A DNA stretch of 64,000 nt from an uncultured Methanobrevibacter sp. (GTDB lineage Archaea > Methanobacteriota > Methanobacteria > Methanobacteriales > Methanobacteriaceae): the NCBI RefSeq assembly GCF_937881195.1, contig NZ_CALGFC010000017.1, positions 1 to 64,000 of the forward strand, read 5' to 3'. The notes under the pieces were generated by a model. The model did not search any database, was not told the DNA's origin, and saw nothing but the letters and a program-made list of their open reading frames with translations. Positions 54,631 to 64,000 of the stretch are shown in pieces (within the stretch, counting starts at the first letter, position 1; every line of letters starts with the position of its first letter). Made by a program: the position numbers and the translations under genes.

Positions 54631-56046
54631 TCATTTTGAAATATCATTAAATTTAGATTTTTCTTTCAATTCTTTTAATAAAAATTTTCTTACCTCAGGA
54701 ACAGCTGTAAAAGTTCCAATAATATAAGATTTTACATCTTCATCTAATATTTCTTTAATAGGTATTTTAACATCACTTGCTTCTTTTGAGACATATTTTT
54801 TTATTTTTTCTGTATTGAAATTACTATATTTCAATCTTAAAACAGCTTCATTTGCCCTTGTTCCAGAACAATAAAAATAATTTATATTTTTTATATCACT
54901 TATCTGTTCAAAATCTGCATCCCAAATCCAAGATATATCTCTTCCATCTGCAGGAGCATCATTAATCAAAAACATGACTGATTTAGGTTCTTCATCATAA
55001 GAAAAACTATTAAAAACTTCACTTAGTCCTACAGGATTTTTTGAAAGAACTAAAACTACATCTTTATTAGGGAATTTCATAGTTTCCATCCGTCCTAATC
55101 TATAATCAAAGTTCTCAACTTGCTTCTGAACATATGAAATATCAAAATTTTCAGATAAACATAAAGAAATAGCAGCTAAACAATTATAAATATTATATAT
55201 TCCCATATATTTAAATATAAATTTATTTAAACTTTCTACATTATTTTTATTTTTTATTTCATCAGAAATATTAATTTTAAGTTTAAATTCATAATTATTA
55301 TTTTTAATATCAATTGAATCTGCGCAATAATCAATTTTTGGACGTTTGACTCCACAATTATTACAATAATAATCTCCAACATTACCATAACTTATAAAAT
55401 TATAATTCAAACGATTTCCACAGTTTTTACAAAATATAGATTCTGCAACACTATGATTAATTTTAGAAAACTTATTTTTATTGAATCCATAGTATATTTT
55501 TTTATTAGGTAATTTATTAAATTGAGTTGTTGAAGGATCATCAGCATTTAAAATTAGAGTAGAATCGACAGTTTTCAAAGTATCATAGACAAGATGAATA
55601 GTATTTTCAACTTCACCGTATCTATCAAGTTGATCTCTAAAGAAATTAGTTAATATAACATAATCTGGAGAAAAGTTATGAATTACATCTGGAATTGAAC
55701 CTTCATCTACTTCAAATATCCCCCAATCATAAGAACTTTTATTATTTACAATAAATGAAGTTACTACTCCTTGAATCATATTAGCTCCTTTAAGATTAGA
55801 AACTAAATTATTATATTTCCCACCAATAATATGATTTGTTAGATTGTTAGTAGTTGTCTTTCCATTTGTACCAGTAATAACAACAGTTTTATCACACTTT
55901 TTAGTTAAATCTTCTAAAATATTAGGGCATATTTTAATTGCCACTTTTCCAGGTAAAGCTGTTCCTTGTCTCCCCGTAATTTGTAAAACAAAGTAAGCAA
56001 GTTTTCCAGCTAAAATTGCTATATTTCTTATAATTGTATTAGTCAT
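54631..56046 (-). CDS. murT: MurT-type Mur ligase, lipid II isoglutaminyl synthase subunit
   Basis: A 471-residue Mur ligase. The ATP loop Thr-Gly-Thr-Asn-Gly-Lys-Thr-Thr is at about 58-65. A four-Cys zinc ribbon (Cys-x2-Cys near 211-214 and Cys-x2-Cys near 233-236) is inserted in the central domain, as in bacterial MurT, and the C-terminal DUF1727 domain is present. With GatD it should amidate a wall precursor. In Methanobacteriales, which have pseudomurein rather than murein, this pair is thought to act on the pseudomurein peptide. It lies first in a murT-gatD unit. Confidence 0.92.
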   Translation of the reverse strand: MTNTIIRNIAILAGKLAYFVLQITGRQGTALPGKVAIKICPNILEDLTKKCDKTVVITGTNGKTTTNNLTNHIIGGKYNNLVSNLKGANMIQGVVTSFIVNNKSSYDWGIFEVDEGSIPDVIHNFSPDYVILTNFFRDQLDRYGEVENTIHLVYDTLKTVDSTLILNADDPSTTQFNKLPNKKIYYGFNKNKFSKINHSVAESIFCKNCGNRLNYNFISYGNVGDYYCNNCGVKRPKIDYCADSIDIKNNNYEFKLKINISDEIKNKNNVESLNKFIFKYMGIYNIYNCLAAISLCLSENFDISYVQKQVENFDYRLGRMETMKFPNKDVVLVLSKNPVGLSEVFNSFSYDEEPKSVMFLINDAPADGRDISWIWDADFEQISDIKNINYFYCSGTRANEAVLRLKYSNFNTEKIKKYVSKEASDVKIPIKEILDEDVKSYIIGTFTAVPEVRKFLLKELKEKSKFNDISK

Positions 56047-56318
56047 ATTTTATCATAAATACTATTGTTAGATATAATATAAAAATCTATTGAAAAATTG
56101 TATTTTCTCAAGCTTTTTAATATAAAGTAGATAAAATAAACTATTTAAAATTCAATACAACAAAAGATAATAGTAGAAATAAATAGAATAAAAAATATAG
56201 AAAATATAAAAAATATAATAAAAAAATTCTAAATAAATAATAAAATGAAATCTAGAAAAATTAATCCAACATTCCAAATAATATTTATTGTAAAAAATAA
56301 CCCAAAAATATATTAAAA

Positions 56319-59078
56319 CTATGTTTTATTTTTCTTAAGTTTATTTTTATACCCATAAACACAAATTCGTTTATTATAATTTTTACCTAACTTATTACTA
56401 AAAACAACATTGAGATTACCAGCAATATTCATCCCATGAACACCACATAAACGAGCAACATTTTTTTTCAACTTATTTCGATCACCATTTACCTTAAAAC
56501 CATAATTTTTATTCTTATTAACTACATTACTAGTAACTTTGTTAGCATTTCCAAAGACTCTAATACCATGAACCCTATTCTTGTTAGCTGTGTTTTTATT
56601 TATTATGTTTTGATGACCATAAACATATATCCCATATTTTTTGGATTTGATTTTATTATTATTTATATTATTTTTAAATCCATTAGAATAAATACCCTTT
56701 TTCCCATTTTGTATTTTATTATTCATAACCTTGTTTTTATGACCTTTAAGATAAACACCATAAACTTTTGACTTTATAACATTTTTAAGTAGTTTATTAT
56801 AATCTCCCATTATATAAATACAATTTTTACTGTTGGAAATCTTATTATATTGAATATTATTACGACTTCCTTGAACTTTTATCCCATAAGATTTAGATCC
56901 ATTAATAATATTATTAAATTTAATACTATTATAATCACCATTCACCCATATACCACAATATAACGACTTATAAATGTTATTATAAGTTATATAATTATTA
57001 TCAAACTTAATATAAATACCAAAATAGTTATTTTTCAAAGTATTATTAGTAATAGTATTTTCACCATCATAAGAACTAATACCTGCACCGCCAACATGAT
57101 GCACGTAATTATTAAAGACTTTATTATAATTTCCAGACATTATACTAATACCATCACGATTAATATTATAAGCAGTATTATTAAAAATTAAATTACTGTC
57201 ACCATAAATATCAATACCTTCCCTATCACCATTTGAAACAGTGTTAAAAGATATTTTACTGAAATACACAGATTCCAACAACATACACATTTCATGATTA
57301 CTGATTCTATTCTTTGTAATTATTAAATTATCACCATCATTTATATAAAGACCATTGCCCATCCAATTATTAAGTATCTTATTAGAACTAATAAGAGAAT
57401 CAATAATTGAAGATATGTAAATATTATTATAGCCATTACTCTCAATTAAATTGTTAATTATACTAATATTATTCGCATCTTCGAGATAAATACCCTCAAA
57501 TACACAACCAAAAATATGATTATTATTAATTATAACATTATATAAAGAATTTATATAAAACCCATAACCTGCATTATTAGGATATCCACTAGATTCTACA
57601 ATATTATTCATTATTTTAGAATTTCCAACATCATATAATTCCATACCACTAAGTGCTGAATTTTTAATAGTATTATTTAAAATCAACCCATTAGTTAATA
57701 TATCTATGTAAATACCAACTTCTTTAACATTATAGATAGTATTTTTAGAAATATTTACATTATCAGTAGAGAACATCCAAATACCATTACCTCCACAATC
57801 AACAATCGAATTATTATACAAAATCCCATTATTAAGTGCAAATATGTAAATTCCAGAGTCATTAGAAGTTATTCTATTATTAGATATATTTAAATTAGAA
57901 AGAGTATCTCCATCAATACCATTAGTACCTGAATTAATAGTATTATCAAATAAACTAATTCTATCAGTATCAACTAAATAAATACCAAGCCCATCAGCAT
58001 TAATAGTATTTTTACTAATATTAATATTATTTATATCATTTCCTGAAAACCCAGAAAAAGCACCATAAATAGTATTATTAGTAAAAGAAATACCATTTGA
58101 GGAATCTAAAGAAACACTATCCCCCTCAGAATTAATAAAATTATCATTTATATTCATTTGATTAATATTAGAACTTGAAATTCCTCTTTCTCGAGAGTTT
58201 AAAACTTTATTTTTATTCAATTTAACATTAGAACTATCATAAATAGAAATACCATCATTTGAACCATCAACAGTATTATCACTTACTTCAACATTAGGTG
58301 CATTATCAACAAAAATACCATCACCATCAACATTACTAACCTTATTACCAGTTAAATTCAAATTTTTAGAATTATGAGTACTAATACCAGAACCAGAAAC
58401 ATCACTAATATCATTATTCTCGATAGTGAGATTATCACTTGTATCAGTATAAATACCATCACCATCAACATTACTAACCTTATTACCATTAATTTTACTA
58501 TTGTTAGATTCAGAAAGATGAATACCTGAATCAACACCACTTATATTATTAGTAGAAATATTCACATTATCCGATTCATAAACTGAAATACCACCACCAA
58601 CTGAAGAGTTAATAATATTATTCACAATATTCAAACCATCAACATTATCAAAATTAATAGCTAAATCAGAATCACCAAAAGTATTATTAACAACAGAAAC
58701 ATTGCTAATGCCTGAACCAGTAACACCAATAAAATAGTTTAAAATAGTAAACCCATTAATCAGAACGTTATCCTCAGATATAGTAAATGCAGTATTAGCT
58801 GGATTATCACCAAGACTCCCATCAAGAACAACTCCAACATCTGCAACAATAAACATAGCACGATCAATCAACAAATCAATACCACTATAAAAACCACCAA
58901 AACCAGTGAAATTAAAATGCAAAACATCAATACTAATATCACTATCAAGTGCATTCTGAATATCCTCATTAGTCCAAGATTCATTAATAAATAAAGAACC
59001 TGCACTAACACATGATAGAGAGAAACTTAAAACAATCAAGATAGCCAATATTATTATACATTTTTTACTAAATAACAA
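56319..59078 (-). CDS. Surface beta-helix protein, NosD/PbH1 repeats
   Basis: About 919 residues. After a signal peptide (about 1-28, ending Cys-Val-Ser-Ala) almost the whole protein is right-handed beta-helix: more than 30 turns of 20-25 residues containing Asn-x-Ile and Gly-Ile elements, becoming Lys/Asn-rich with Gly-Tyr/His-Lys-Asn-Lys toward the end. There is no anchor helix or pseudomurein-binding domain visible, so it is either secreted or bound through the basic C-terminal turns. AGGTGA overlaps the GTG at 59087 and is five bases before TTG 59078, the chosen start. Last gene of a three-gene operon. Confidence 0.87.
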   Translation of the reverse strand: MLFSKKCIIILAILIVLSFSLSCVSAGSLFINESWTNEDIQNALDSDISIDVLHFNFTGFGGFYSGIDLLIDRAMFIVADVGVVLDGSLGDNPANTAFTISEDNVLINGFTILNYFIGVTGSGISNVSVVNNTFGDSDLAINFDNVDGLNIVNNIINSSVGGGISVYESDNVNISTNNISGVDSGIHLSESNNSKINGNKVSNVDGDGIYTDTSDNLTIENNDISDVSGSGISTHNSKNLNLTGNKVSNVDGDGIFVDNAPNVEVSDNTVDGSNDGISIYDSSNVKLNKNKVLNSRERGISSSNINQMNINDNFINSEGDSVSLDSSNGISFTNNTIYGAFSGFSGNDINNINISKNTINADGLGIYLVDTDRISLFDNTINSGTNGIDGDTLSNLNISNNRITSNDSGIYIFALNNGILYNNSIVDCGGNGIWMFSTDNVNISKNTIYNVKEVGIYIDILTNGLILNNTIKNSALSGMELYDVGNSKIMNNIVESSGYPNNAGYGFYINSLYNVIINNNHIFGCVFEGIYLEDANNISIINNLIESNGYNNIYISSIIDSLISSNKILNNWMGNGLYINDGDNLIITKNRISNHEMCMLLESVYFSKISFNTVSNGDREGIDIYGDSNLIFNNTAYNINRDGISIMSGNYNKVFNNYVHHVGGAGISSYDGENTITNNTLKNNYFGIYIKFDNNYITYNNIYKSLYCGIWVNGDYNSIKFNNIINGSKSYGIKVQGSRNNIQYNKISNSKNCIYIMGDYNKLLKNVIKSKVYGVYLKGHKNKVMNNKIQNGKKGIYSNGFKNNINNNKIKSKKYGIYVYGHQNIINKNTANKNRVHGIRVFGNANKVTSNVVNKNKNYGFKVNGDRNKLKKNVARLCGVHGMNIAGNLNVVFSNKLGKNYNKRICVYGYKNKLKKNKT

Positions 59079-59114
59079 TTTAATCACCTTAAATACTATA
59101 TGATATTCATGTTT

Positions 59115-60083
59115 TTATGTTTCATCAGGGAATCCAAAACTCTCAAAATGGATATTATCCTTATTATTTTTGAAGTTATTCTTCACAAATTTATTATTCT
59201 TATTATTATAATTTATAGCAAAGTTATTATTATAAAGATTATTCTTATACAAACAATTGCCTGAATTATAAATGCCAAAAGCAATGAAAGTATGAGTAAT
59301 ATTATTATAATATGCTTTATTTTTTAATCCATGTATCGCAATTCCATTACCACGATAAAAATTGTTTGAAGTAATCTTATTTAATTTGCCATAAACAATA
59401 ATGCCTGATTTAAACCTAATAAAAATATTTTTTAGAACATTATTTTTATTCCCATTTATAGTTAAAGTAGTATTATACGCCCTATTTTTTTGGATTTTGT
59501 TACTAAGTCCATTTATATAAATTTTAGCGTCTCTAAATTTATTAGAATAAATCTTATTAAAATTATTCTCAATATATATTCCACTATTAATAAGAGTACT
59601 ATAGAAGATTTTATTTTTAGCATTATTTAGAAATATTCCCTGTGTATTTTTCCTTAAAATCACATTGCTAATTGAATTAGCACTTGAATTCAGAAAAATT
59701 CCATATTTATAATTTTTAATATTAATCCATTTAATCTTAACTTTATTTGAATTCAAAAATATGGCAGAAGAATTTTTAGAAAGATTATTATTCTTATACC
59801 TTCCTATAAAATTCACCTTATTTTTAGCATTTTTAGCTGAAACTATACTAATTCTCTTATCAACTACCAGATTTATATTATAATAATTACCTGCTTTAAG
59901 TCTAACAATATCTCCATTACGAATAATTTTTCCATTTTTAAAAGGAACATCTCCACTAATCATTTTAGAAATAGTATTAGAATCCGTAGAATTGCTGACT
60001 GTATAAGTCGTAGCACTAATATTATTCATTAAAATAAATATTGAAAAAATCAATATTATTATTATAACTACTTTTTTAAACAT
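59115..60083 (-). CDS. Secreted beta-helix repeat protein
   Basis: 322 residues with a signal peptide (about 1-26, ending Ile-Ser-Ala-Thr). The mature part has a pectate-lyase/NosD-like beta-helix of short turns such as Gly-Ile-Phe-Leu-Asn and Lys-Asn-Asn-Val-Leu-Lys-Asn. It resembles the C-terminal half of the next gene product. AAGGTG sits six bases before ATG 60083. It is 33 bases after the upstream gene and 36 before the downstream start, so the three form one operon. Probably a surface or wall-bound protein. Confidence 0.82.
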   Translation of the reverse strand: MFKKVVIIIILIFSIFILMNNISATTYTVSNSTDSNTISKMISGDVPFKNGKIIRNGDIVRLKAGNYYNINLVVDKRISIVSAKNAKNKVNFIGRYKNNNLSKNSSAIFLNSNKVKIKWINIKNYKYGIFLNSSANSISNVILRKNTQGIFLNNAKNKIFYSTLINSGIYIENNFNKIYSNKFRDAKIYINGLSNKIQKNRAYNTTLTINGNKNNVLKNIFIRFKSGIIVYGKLNKITSNNFYRGNGIAIHGLKNKAYYNNITHTFIAFGIYNSGNCLYKNNLYNNNFAINYNNKNNKFVKNNFKNNKDNIHFESFGFPDET

Positions 60084-60116
60084 ATTAAACACCTTTATAA
60101 TTTTTAAATCATTAAA

Positions 60117-62924
60117 CTAATCTTTATGATGATAATGGTTGGTTTTTTTACATGAATATTGGTATAAATTCAATCCTTTTGGATTACCAATAGAATAGTA
60201 TGAATTTCCACTTCCACCAGACCAATTAGGATGAGTACCTGGAGTATTAGAACTACCTGTTGTATCAAGTAGATACTTTTTTGAATTAGAAGAGTAAGCA
60301 TATACAAAAACATGCCCATAGGTATTATATTTAAATTTACATCCATGCCAATTTTCAAAATTTGCAGGAACTCCTACAGTACGTAACATTGTAACAAGTA
60401 ATACAGACTGATCCACACAATTAGCATGATCATTACTCCATTTGTTCATTCTCCAAAAAACATCAAGAGATTTGAAATGACCATTAGTATAATATTGATA
60501 ATCCACATTATCACGCAAGTAATAAAAAATAGCCTTTATTTTATTTAATGAAGTTAATTCACCTTCAATATATTTACCGTATAACTTTTTACTTTTAGTA
60601 TTTCCCGCCCTTTTCTGAAAAATATCTATAATCAATTTTTTAATTTCATTATTACCAACCTGAACACGATTATCTTTGTGTTTCAAATAATTTTTTAATT
60701 TAGAATTATATGAAGTACTTTTTAAAAAGTATATGTCTGTAGTTGCCTCTTCAAAAAATCTAACTGTCTTTTTAGATTTAGTATTCTTATTAACCAAAGT
60801 ATAATTATAACTTATATATGGAATCAAAGAATTATGATTGATACTAGTTTTAACTGAAACAAAAAACATGAGAGCATTCTTTGAAGTATCATTCGTATAT
60901 TGAGTAACTTTATTTCTTATAACATATTTGCCTGAAGTATTAGTAAGATTAAACCAATTGCCAGATTTATTAGGTTTTTTAGTCAATTTTTTCCAGCTAA
61001 CACCATTTTTACTGTTTATTGTACCAGAATACCATCCATTTTTATCCACTTTATAAATATAATCAGTAACTCTAGTGAGAGTTGTACTCTTCTTAAGATT
61101 CCAATAGCTAATTTTTTTAGAGTTAATTGTATAGCTATCCATATTAACTAAACTAGCTAAATGAGCATGTTCATGATTGGAAAGGGAAACTTTGATACTA
61201 GTTCCACTTTTAACATTAGTGGTTGATTGATTATTCTTTGAAACAGGTTTATTATTGGTTGATTTTTTAGTAGTATAGGTTTTTTTAGTATTTTTAGCAC
61301 TACTAGTCACTTTAACAGTCTTATTTATTGACCAAGTTTTTCCACCTTGAGAATAGCTAACTTTAACAGTAAATTTAGATTTGCCTGCGGTATCTGTTCT
61401 TGTAGCAACTCCATTTGAACTAGATTTAATATTATTTTTACTGGCCCCAATGCTTGAAAAAAAAGTTTTAAAGGGAGTATAAACCAAAGGAAGTTTTCTA
61501 GAACCATTTATATAGGTATTTCCATTTTTATTATATATGAACCCTGCAATGTTATCACCAGTCTTTAAATAAACATTGATGGTAAATTTTTTAGATGGTT
61601 TAACTTCAGTTGGAGTTTTAAGTGTAATACTTATAACTTTTGCAAAATTAGAACTCATATAGACTTTATAAACCCTTAAAGTAGCTAAATTATATATACC
61701 ACTACCATAACTAGCATTATTACTTGTAATACTACCCCCACTAATATTTAAATTCTTATTAGCATATAGAGCCCCACCATTAGAACGAGCTTTGTTAGAT
61801 TTAAAAGTGGAAGATGAAACAGTTAAAGGTGCATTATTATATATTGCCCCGCCATTTTTTGCAGAATTACTAGTAAACTTAGAATTTATTATATTACTTC
61901 TACTACTACCAGTTGTATATATAGCTCCACCATTAGAATTAGCAATATTAGAAGAGAAAGTTCCACCATTTATGTTAATTGTTCCAGTTCCATAAATAAA
62001 ACCGCCATTATCACTAGTAGCTTTATTATTAGTTCCAGAAGTAGAAGATAAAGTTAATCTATTAGTTGAATAAATTCCTCCTCCATTATTGGCGGAGTTA
62101 TTTTTAAATGTTGATGAAGAGATACTTAGTGGAGAGGTAGTATATATTCCACCGCCCATTGGAGCAGTATTATCCGACAACAAACAACCAGTTATTAAAA
62201 AAACAGTGATATTAGAACTTAAAAATATTCCACCAGCCATGGTTGTAGCTGTATTAGATGTGAAATTACAATTGCTAATATTAATATTACTTAAAGTGCC
62301 GCCAGATACAGTATTCACTGTTAAGGCACCACCATGCCCATCTGCCATATTATTTATAAAAACAGAATTAGAAACACAAACATTAGAAGCATGAATAGCC
62401 AATGCACCACCATTTTTAGCACCATAAGAAGCCACATTAGATGAGAACATACAATTATCAACTATAGAACCTGGAGAAGAAGAAGTAATCATTATTCCTC
62501 CACCACCATCACCAACATTATTCAATACACTACAATTAATAATCTTAAAATTTGCACCAGCTACATAAACAGCAGCACCATAACCATCAAAATTACCATT
62601 TCTCAAAATCATATTCTGCAAAGTAACATTATCAGAAGATATCATGAAAATCCTACTATTACCATTAGCATCCAAAATAGCTCCCTGACCATTAAAAACT
62701 AGATTATTTGTACTAACACTAATTTCACTACCAGAACCATTATAAGTCCCACCAGCCAAATTAATAACATCCCCCGAACCAACACCATCAACAGTACTCT
62801 GAATATTACCAAAATCATTTCCACTTACTGTATAATCAGCAGCAGAAACAGCTGTCAAAGACAATAAAGTCATGAAAAAAATCAATAGCATAAATACTAA
62901 AAATTTCTTCTTAATAAATTTCAT
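60117..62924 (-). CDS. Adhesin-like protein with C-terminal transglutaminase-like domain
   Basis: 935 residues. A signal peptide (1-28) is followed by beta-helix repeats to about 425 with many Gly-Gly-Ala/Gly-Ile-Tyr and Ser-Asn motifs, as in polymorphic surface proteins. A beta-sandwich (about 430-540), a Thr/Lys/Ser-rich linker (about 540-575) and a module of unknown type (about 576-740) come next. The C-terminus (about 765-925) is transglutaminase-like: Cys in Ala-Asn-Cys-Val-Asp-Gln-Ser, His in Tyr-Gly-His-Val-Phe-Val-Tyr, Asp in Leu-Leu-Asp-Thr-Thr. It could cut or form isopeptide bonds in the wall. GAGGGAG precedes the ATG. First gene of the operon. Confidence 0.87.
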   Translation of the reverse strand: MKFIKKKFLVFMLLIFFMTLLSLTAVSAADYTVSGNDFGNIQSTVDGVGSGDVINLAGGTYNGSGSEISVSTNNLVFNGQGAILDANGNSRIFMISSDNVTLQNMILRNGNFDGYGAAVYVAGANFKIINCSVLNNVGDGGGGIMITSSSPGSIVDNCMFSSNVASYGAKNGGALAIHASNVCVSNSVFINNMADGHGGALTVNTVSGGTLSNINISNCNFTSNTATTMAGGIFLSSNITVFLITGCLLSDNTAPMGGGIYTTSPLSISSSTFKNNSANNGGGIYSTNRLTLSSTSGTNNKATSDNGGFIYGTGTININGGTFSSNIANSNGGAIYTTGSSRSNIINSKFTSNSAKNGGAIYNNAPLTVSSSTFKSNKARSNGGALYANKNLNISGGSITSNNASYGSGIYNLATLRVYKVYMSSNFAKVISITLKTPTEVKPSKKFTINVYLKTGDNIAGFIYNKNGNTYINGSRKLPLVYTPFKTFFSSIGASKNNIKSSSNGVATRTDTAGKSKFTVKVSYSQGGKTWSINKTVKVTSSAKNTKKTYTTKKSTNNKPVSKNNQSTTNVKSGTSIKVSLSNHEHAHLASLVNMDSYTINSKKISYWNLKKSTTLTRVTDYIYKVDKNGWYSGTINSKNGVSWKKLTKKPNKSGNWFNLTNTSGKYVIRNKVTQYTNDTSKNALMFFVSVKTSINHNSLIPYISYNYTLVNKNTKSKKTVRFFEEATTDIYFLKSTSYNSKLKNYLKHKDNRVQVGNNEIKKLIIDIFQKRAGNTKSKKLYGKYIEGELTSLNKIKAIFYYLRDNVDYQYYTNGHFKSLDVFWRMNKWSNDHANCVDQSVLLVTMLRTVGVPANFENWHGCKFKYNTYGHVFVYAYSSNSKKYLLDTTGSSNTPGTHPNWSGGSGNSYYSIGNPKGLNLYQYSCKKTNHYHHKD

Positions 62925-63557
62925 CTTCTCTCCCTCTTTAATTCAATTATTTTTTCACTTAAAAAAGAGCATTTTTAGATAAAGGTTTTGGGGGAAACAA
63001 TGAAAAAAATGAACAACACATTATATAATACCCCCTTTTGCCCATTTAAATTAGAGAGAAGAACAAAACAACATTAATTCATATAAAAAAAACTCTTTTT
63101 TCATATTACCATTTAAAAATAGCATAAATTAACATTATTCAAAATTCCATTATAAACTAAATATCTTAAGAATCACATCCTTCCTAAAAAAAATATATGT
63201 GAATACTCACTATGTAATATTATAATAAATTATATAAACTTTCTAATATATATAACTTCCGATAAAATAATAAAAAATCCTATAAAAACAAATAACAAAA
63301 CCATTAACAAAAACAAAACAAAAAATAAACTAAAATAAAAAAACAAACCAAAACAGGTTTTAAAAAAAAATAGTAAAAAATTATTACCCCCTTGAAAAAA
63401 ATTTTAAAAAAATAAAGTCTATACTAAAAATAGATATAAAATTAAAAAAATTTAAAAAAATAAAAATGAAAAATAAATATAAAAAAATAAAAGATAAATA
63501 TAAAAAAGAAAAAATAGCTAAAAATATATCAATAAATATAAAATGAAATATGTCTAA
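62925..63557. other. Upstream region of the surface-protein operon
   Basis: A/T-rich, with conspicuous GGGGG (62990-62994) and CCCCC runs (63031-63035 and 63385-63389). A 25-codon plus-strand frame starts at 63000. On the minus strand the C-runs read as GGGGG and could be leader translation signals for the operon. AAACC-AAAACA-GGTTT near 63344-63360 can form a small hairpin. No full gene is recognised. Confidence 0.5.
63000..63077 (+). CDS. Candidate 25-residue small protein
   Basis: A 25-codon frame, Lys-rich at the start and basic at the end, with one Cys in a Pro-Phe-Cys-Pro-Phe core. GGGGG lies five bases before the ATG. It is divergent from the adhesin operon. Codons ACC and CCC are rare in this DNA, which may reflect the C-run rather than selection. 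Weakly supported. Confidence 0.25.
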   Translation: MKKMNNTLYNTPFCPFKLERRTKQH

Positions 63558-64000
63558 TCACATTCTAGCTTTGTCATAAACATTTTTAAGCGTTTCCATA
63601 TCTACACTAGTATAAATTTGAGTTGTGGATAAATTAGAATGTCCTAAAAGTTGTTGAATTACTCTGATGTCAACACCATTTTTTAAAAGATGTGTTGCAA
63701 AAGAATGTCTCAAAATGTGAGGAGTGACCTTTTTATTAATCCCTGCTTTATTACCATAATCTTTTATCATTATTTGAATATATCTAGTGGTTAATGGTTT
63801 ATAATATTTATTTGTAAATAAATAATTATTATCAGAATCGTTAATATTATCATGACTTTTAATAGAAAGATACTCTTCAATTAAGTTTTTAGTATTATTA
63901 TCAAACAATACAATCCTATCTTTGTCACCTTTACCCCTAATTCGCATAGTTCTCTCTTCAAGGTCGATATCATTAGTTATTAATGAAACAAGTTCAGAAA
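63558..64000 (-). CDS. xerA: Tyrosine recombinase, XerA/XerC-D type (5' end beyond the window)
   Basis: The C-terminal catalytic part, about 147 residues, of a site-specific tyrosine recombinase; the frame is open to the last base, so the N-terminal core-binding domain and start lie outside. Catalytic residues visible are a Lys in the beta-hairpin Gly-Lys-Gly-Asp-Lys-Asp-Arg, His-x-x-Arg in His-Ile-Leu-Arg-His-Ser, the later Gly-His in Leu-Leu-Gly-His-Ser, and the nucleophile Tyr in Gln-Ile-Tyr-Thr. The family resolves chromosome dimers at dif. Archaeal XerA is the likely identity; an integrase of a mobile element is the alternative. Confidence 0.85.
   Translation of the reverse strand, partial: SELVSLITNDIDLEERTMRIRGKGDKDRIVLFDNNTKNLIEEYLSIKSHDNINDSDNNYLFTNKYYKPLTTRYIQIMIKDYGNKAGINKKVTPHILRHSFATHLLKNGVDIRVIQQLLGHSNLSTTQIYTSVDMETLKNVYDKARM

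Noticed and set aside
1..64000. tRNA, rRNA or other G/C-rich structural RNA genes
   Set aside because: Such genes stand out as G/C islands in A/T-rich archaea. None was found on reading the spacers, although short sRNAs cannot be excluded.
63558..64000. Recombinase as part of an integrated mobile element
   Set aside because: No attachment-site duplication, no other mobile-element genes, and the sequence fits a housekeeping XerA. The cut-off N-terminus prevents a firm decision.

Overview
The window is very AT-rich archaeal DNA. Gene content points to a methanogen of the Methanobacteriales, most like Methanobrevibacter. It carries coenzyme F430 synthetase (cfbE), a MurT/GatD-type ligase pair expected in a pseudomurein-walled archaeon, archaeal TFB, aRF1, aIF5A, Gar1, archaeal UMP kinase, PyrI, an IMPase-NAD kinase fusion, and several large asparagine-rich adhesin-like beta-helix proteins. 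I see no rRNA, tRNA, CRISPR array, insertion sequence or prophage. The genus is an inference from gene families only.

Layout. 0.5-8.5 kb: housekeeping and stress genes (DUF447 flavoprotein, sugar-phosphate isomerase, Hsp20, Nog1-type GTPase, AMMECR1, a TetR regulator with an elaborate leader, TldD). 8.5-11.5 kb: a gene-poor tract with a long inverted repeat, several Shine-Dalgarno-led micro-ORFs, a secreted zinc-ribbon protein and a 30-residue Cys-rich protein with its own apparent transcription unit. 11.5-24.1 kb: GMC-type oxidoreductase, a secreted aspartoacylase-like hydrolase with a non-standard start, then a leftward run of pyrI, adenine deaminase, tautomerase, ornithine cyclodeaminase, aRF1, gfcR-like regulator, Gfo/Idh dehydrogenase and hemC. 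24.4-36 kb: CopB-type ATPase, cfbE, NADP phosphatase/NAD kinase, the arginine decarboxylase-aIF5A-agmatinase neighbourhood, a phosphodiesterase and a MarR-ABC exporter operon. 37.7-42.9 kb: a large adhesin and small surface or membrane proteins. 43.7-53.4 kb: UMP kinase, YbjQ proteins, TauE/SafE transporter, a fused glycosyltransferase, TFB and Gar1. 53.7-62.9 kb: murT-gatD, then a three-gene leftward operon of surface beta-helix proteins, the first ending in a transglutaminase-like domain. The right edge cuts a XerA-type tyrosine recombinase.

How the genes fit together. HemC feeds the tetrapyrrole pathway that ends with CfbE making F430. Arginine decarboxylase and agmatinase make putrescine, the expected precursor for the aminobutyl group placed on the aIF5A lysine. 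PyrI, UMP kinase, GfcR-like protein and adenine deaminase serve nucleotide metabolism. MurT/GatD, the secreted hydrolase and the surface proteins concern the cell wall and exterior.

Start codons. Several starts are set by the position of the ribosome-binding site and are TTG or GTG (10021, 19988, 22656, 24105, 40937, 42459, 59078). Simple-sequence growth is a theme: short tandem repeats fill many spacers, and Asn/Lys-rich inserts interrupt otherwise conserved enzymes. All functions are assigned by reading motifs by eye; no database search was run.
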